Below, in pieces: positions 5,099 through 7,685 of a stretch of 7,685 nt of DNA. Location: positions 1-7,685 of the forward strand of contig DOEU01000081.1 of the NCBI GenBank assembly GCA_003532555.1, in the 5' to 3' direction. Made by a program: the position numbers and the translations under genes. The notes below the pieces were generated by a model. The model was not told the DNA's origin, searched no databases, and saw only the letters and a list, made by a program, of their open reading frames with translations. Origin of the DNA: Verrucomicrobiota bacterium. GTDB taxonomy: Bacteria; Verrucomicrobiota; Kiritimatiellia; Kiritimatiellales; Pontiellaceae. Positions within the stretch are counted from its first letter, which is position 1. Each line of letters starts with the position of its first letter.

Positions 5099-7685
5099 CT
5101 AGCCTTTATTTTTCATTCGTCTACGTTGTTTCCTATTCGGAGTATAACCTTGATTCTGCTCTGGCTGTTTGGAAATCATAGAATTTAATCTTGGTGAAAC
5201 AGGGGCTGAATCAATTAGTGATTCTTGTTTAGGCATCTCTAATTTGGAAAGGGATTTGAAGAATTCCTGCATGGCGTCTACTGATGTTGCAGAACGAAAA
5301 AGACTATTAGCAATTTCTTCATAAATCCGCTCCATGAGATCCATAAAGAGATTATATGCTTCGCGTTTGTATTCGACCAAGGGGTCACGTTGACCATAGG
5401 CCCGCAGTCCGATGCTCTCTCGTAGACTATCCATATTTCGCAGGTATTCTTGCCAGTGCTGATCAATAGCTTGGAGTATCAGATGGCGTTCGAGCCGTTT
5501 TAATGACTCTTCCGATTCATGGCTCGCCTTGACCGTGTAGGCTTGTTTTACCTGTTCCATTACTTTTTGTGTTAGGCTATCTGGTGTATCTTCACTTGAC
5601 CAGTCATCGCCCGTGAAGCCCAGAGGAAAGGTGGTATTGACCCATGTGAGAAATTCGGTTCGAGTTTCTGGGGTGGGGGTGGCAGTTTCGGCAGCATGTG
5701 TTTGTATAGCTTGCTCTACTGCATTTATCAGCTGATCGCGGGGGTCATCGGCTTGTAATACATCGGAGCGAAAGCCATAAATTTCGGAACGTTGTGCGTT
5801 CATCACATCGTCATATTCAAGAGTGCGTTTCCGCATCATAAAGTTTTGCTGTTCCACACGCCTTTGTGCAGTTTCAATTGAGCGGTTGAGCCAGGGGTGC
5901 TCGAGGACTTCACCTTCTTCGATACCTAGCTTTTCCATGATTCCAGAAATTTTCTCAGAACCAAATAGGCGCATGAGGTTGTCTTCAAGTGAGACATAGA
6001 AGCGGGTTACACCGGGATCTCCTTGTCGAGCAGATCGGCCTCGAAGCTGGCGGTCAATACGGCGTGACTCATGGCGTTCTGATGCAATTACATAGAGTCC
6101 ACAAGGGCGCTCTTCGAGAAGTTTACGCAGAGATTTTCCTTTGACTTTGGAGTCGAGCGAGAAGGTAGTTGATGCGAGGTCATCTGAAGGAAGGTGAATC
6201 ACGCTACTACCGAGTTTAATATCAGTACCTCTGCCGGCCATATTGGTTGCAATGGTAACCGCTCCTGGTTGTCCGGCATTGGCTACGATCTCAGCTTCGC
6301 GCGCATGATTCTTTGCATTGAGCACATTGTGAATAATATTTTCTTTCCGCAACATGCGGCTTAAGACTTCTGAGGTTTCAACAGCAACGGTTCCGACGAG
6401 GACCGGTTGCTGGCGCCGATGAGCGGCTTTGATCTCATCGATCACTGCGTTAAATTTTTCGCGTTGGGTTTTGTATACTTGATCATTGAGGTCGAGGCGC
6501 CGCACGGGACGGTTGGTGGGGATGACCATCACATCGAGGCTGTAGATCTGATGGAATTCGTCGGCTTCAGTTTCAGCAGTACCAGTCATGCCAGATAGTT
6601 TCTCATACATACGGAAGTAGTTCTGAATGGTTACGGTGGCAAGAGTTTGCGTTTCACGTTCAATTTTTACGCCCTCTTTTGCCTCAACGGCTTGGTGGAG
6701 ACCGTCACTCCAGCGCCGCCCTGTCATGAGCCGGCCAGTATGCTCATCGACAATCACCACCTGATTATCTTGAACGACATAATCGACATCTTTTTCATAG
6801 ATGGTGAAGGCACGAATCAATTGGTCTACTGCGTGGATTCGTTCGTTGCGGATGGCATAATCATCTTGAATAGTTCGGCGTTGCTCCATCAGCGCTTCTG
6901 GGCCGAGGTCTTCTTGTCCGTCAAGCTCAGACATCAGCGCAACCATATCGGGCAGTACATACATTTCAGGATCATTGGGGTTGAGTTCGGCACAGCCCTT
7001 TTCGGTTAGGCTGGCATCATGCCCTTTTTCATCAATGGTAAAGAAGAGTTCCTGACGAAGTTCTCGGGAGGTTTCTTTATAGGCGTCGGAAAGCATTTTC
7101 ATTTGCGTTTTTTCCAGCAGTTTTCGGATGGTGATGTCTTCGATGAGTTGCATCAACTGTTTGTTTTTAGGGGTGCCTTCAAAGACTTGATAGAGCTTGA
7201 GAGAGGCTTCTTCTTCCTCGTCTTGATCGAGCAGTATTTTTGCATCTTTCAGCAGCTGATTGCAGAGGTCTCGTTGTCGCCGAACAAGACGAGATGCGGC
7301 AGGCTGGAGTTCGCTATATTGGGTGGAGGAGTAGGGGGCAGGCCCTGAAATGATGAGTGGAGTCCGAGCTTCGTCGATCAAGATCGAGTCAATCTCATCA
7401 ACGATTGCAAAGTGATGCCCTTGCTGTTGAACCATATCTTCGGGCGTGTAAGCCATATTATCCCGCAGATAATCGAAGCCAAATTCGGAGTTGGTTCCAT
7501 AGGTTATATCACGTAGATACATTTCGCGACGTTCGTGAGGAGGCATCATATTTTTGAGGCAACCGATGGTGAGCCCGAGCCATTGATAAAGGTGTCCCAT
7601 CCATTCCGAATCGCGCTGCGAGTGATAATCAGACGTGGTTACCACATGTACACCTTTTCCACTTAGTGCATTGAGATAAACAGGT
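5099..7685 (-). CDS. secA: Preprotein translocase ATPase SecA, N-terminal part outside the window
   Basis: SecA is the cytoplasmic ATPase that pushes unfolded preproteins through SecYEG. The frame is open to the right edge, where YLNALSGKGVHVV precedes the GTG at 7645; that GTG is not the true start. Roughly the first 115-120 residues, including Walker A, are missing. Counting from 7645, visible parts are Walker B VDEIDSILIDEARTP (82-96), a long extra segment (about 105-200), and the preprotein-binding region ending near EHTGRLMTGRRWSDGLHQAV (301-320). GMTGTAETE (352-360), TNMAGRGTD (467-475) and RIDRQLRGRSARQGDPG (529-545) follow in the helicase core. The two-helix finger region includes IDQHWQEYLRNMDSLRE (727-743). 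The protein ends in a basic tail, RKQRRRMKNKG, without the cysteine-rich zinc motif found in many SecA proteins. Full length would be about 980 residues, longer than E. coli SecA (901). Stop is TAG. Confidence 0.97.
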   Translation of the reverse strand, partial: PVYLNALSGKGVHVVTTSDYHSQRDSEWMGHLYQWLGLTIGCLKNMMPPHERREMYLRDITYGTNSEFGFDYLRDNMAYTPEDMVQQQGHHFAIVDEIDSILIDEARTPLIISGPAPYSSTQYSELQPAASRLVRRQRDLCNQLLKDAKILLDQDEEEEASLKLYQVFEGTPKNKQLMQLIEDITIRKLLEKTQMKMLSDAYKETSRELRQELFFTIDEKGHDASLTEKGCAELNPNDPEMYVLPDMVALMSELDGQEDLGPEALMEQRRTIQDDYAIRNERIHAVDQLIRAFTIYEKDVDYVVQDNQVVIVDEHTGRLMTGRRWSDGLHQAVEAKEGVKIERETQTLATVTIQNYFRMYEKLSGMTGTAETEADEFHQIYSLDVMVIPTNRPVRRLDLNDQVYKTQREKFNAVIDEIKAAHRRQQPVLVGTVAVETSEVLSRMLRKENIIHNVLNAKNHAREAEIVANAGQPGAVTIATNMAGRGTDIKLGSSVIHLPSDDLASTTFSLDSKVKGKSLRKLLEERPCGLYVIASERHESRRIDRQLRGRSARQGDPGVTRFYVSLEDNLMRLFGSEKISGIMEKLGIEEGEVLEHPWLNRSIETAQRRVEQQNFMMRKRTLEYDDVMNAQRSEIYGFRSDVLQADDPRDQLINAVEQAIQTHAAETATPTPETRTEFLTWVNTTFPLGFTGDDWSSEDTPDSLTQKVMEQVKQAYTVKASHESEESLKRLERHLILQAIDQHWQEYLRNMDSLRESIGLRAYGQRDPLVEYKREAYNLFMDLMERIYEEIANSLFRSATSVDAMQEFFKSLSKLEMPKQESLIDSAPVSPRLNSMISKQPEQNQGYTPNRKQRRRMKNKG

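Noticed and set aside
6647..7348. Two plus-strand frames of 120 and 109 codons opposite secA
   Set aside because: They are antisense to conserved SecA coding sequence and are rich in Phe and His, as expected of reverse-complement artefacts. No signal peptide, motif or ribosome site.
7643..7645. GTG at 7645 as the start of secA
   Set aside because: Conserved SecA residues (YLNALSGKGVHV) continue upstream in frame to the window edge, so the gene is cut by the window and not started here.
1..7685. CRISPR array, insertion sequence, phage genes, toxin-antitoxin or defence system
   Set aside because: No direct repeat arrays, transposase or integrase motifs, or paired small genes are visible. The tRNA end shows no attachment-site duplication within the window.

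Overview
This is a chromosomal housekeeping window, most likely from a Gram-negative bacterium of the PVC/FCB side of the tree. My best guess is Verrucomicrobiota, class Opitutia, held at low to moderate confidence. Support comes from a SecA with a long extra segment in its first nucleotide-binding domain that resembles Bacteroidota-type SecA, an outer-membrane-type (BamE/SmpA-like) lipoprotein, and several genes without a clear Shine-Dalgarno sequence. Base composition is moderate and there is no sign of phage, transposon, CRISPR or recent gene transfer.

Layout. The left edge holds the 3' two-thirds of a tRNA-Ser (anticodon GGA) with an encoded CCA. Twenty-five bases later, on the same strand, comes a small single-domain rhodanese. 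A short intergenic region (401-448) with nested inverted repeats and a promoter-like sequence leads into an unrecognised, signal-peptide-bearing, largely low-complexity protein (449-1288). From 1285 to the right edge everything is on the minus strand. Read in transcription order this is secA (5' end outside the window), tilS, ftsH and a BamE-like lipoprotein, with gaps of 55, 63 and 36 bases, so it looks like one operon. The two gene blocks converge and their stop codons overlap within a single TTAA at 1285-1288.

How the genes fit together. SecA drives protein export, FtsH degrades unassembled or damaged membrane proteins (including the SecY channel in E. coli), and the lipoprotein resembles an outer-membrane assembly accessory factor. 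The minus-strand cluster therefore combines envelope protein export and quality control with TilS, which makes the AUA-reading isoleucine tRNA. The tilS-ftsH neighbourhood is familiar in bacteria. The least understood content is the exported protein at 449-1288 and the control region in front of it.

I found no convincing new biological system here. The points most worth checking are the unknown exported protein with its possibly leaderless promoter, the tRNA-rhodanese arrangement, two perfect 18-bp palindromes inside coding sequence, and the SecA sequence peculiarities. There is no stretch longer than 300 bases without a gene.
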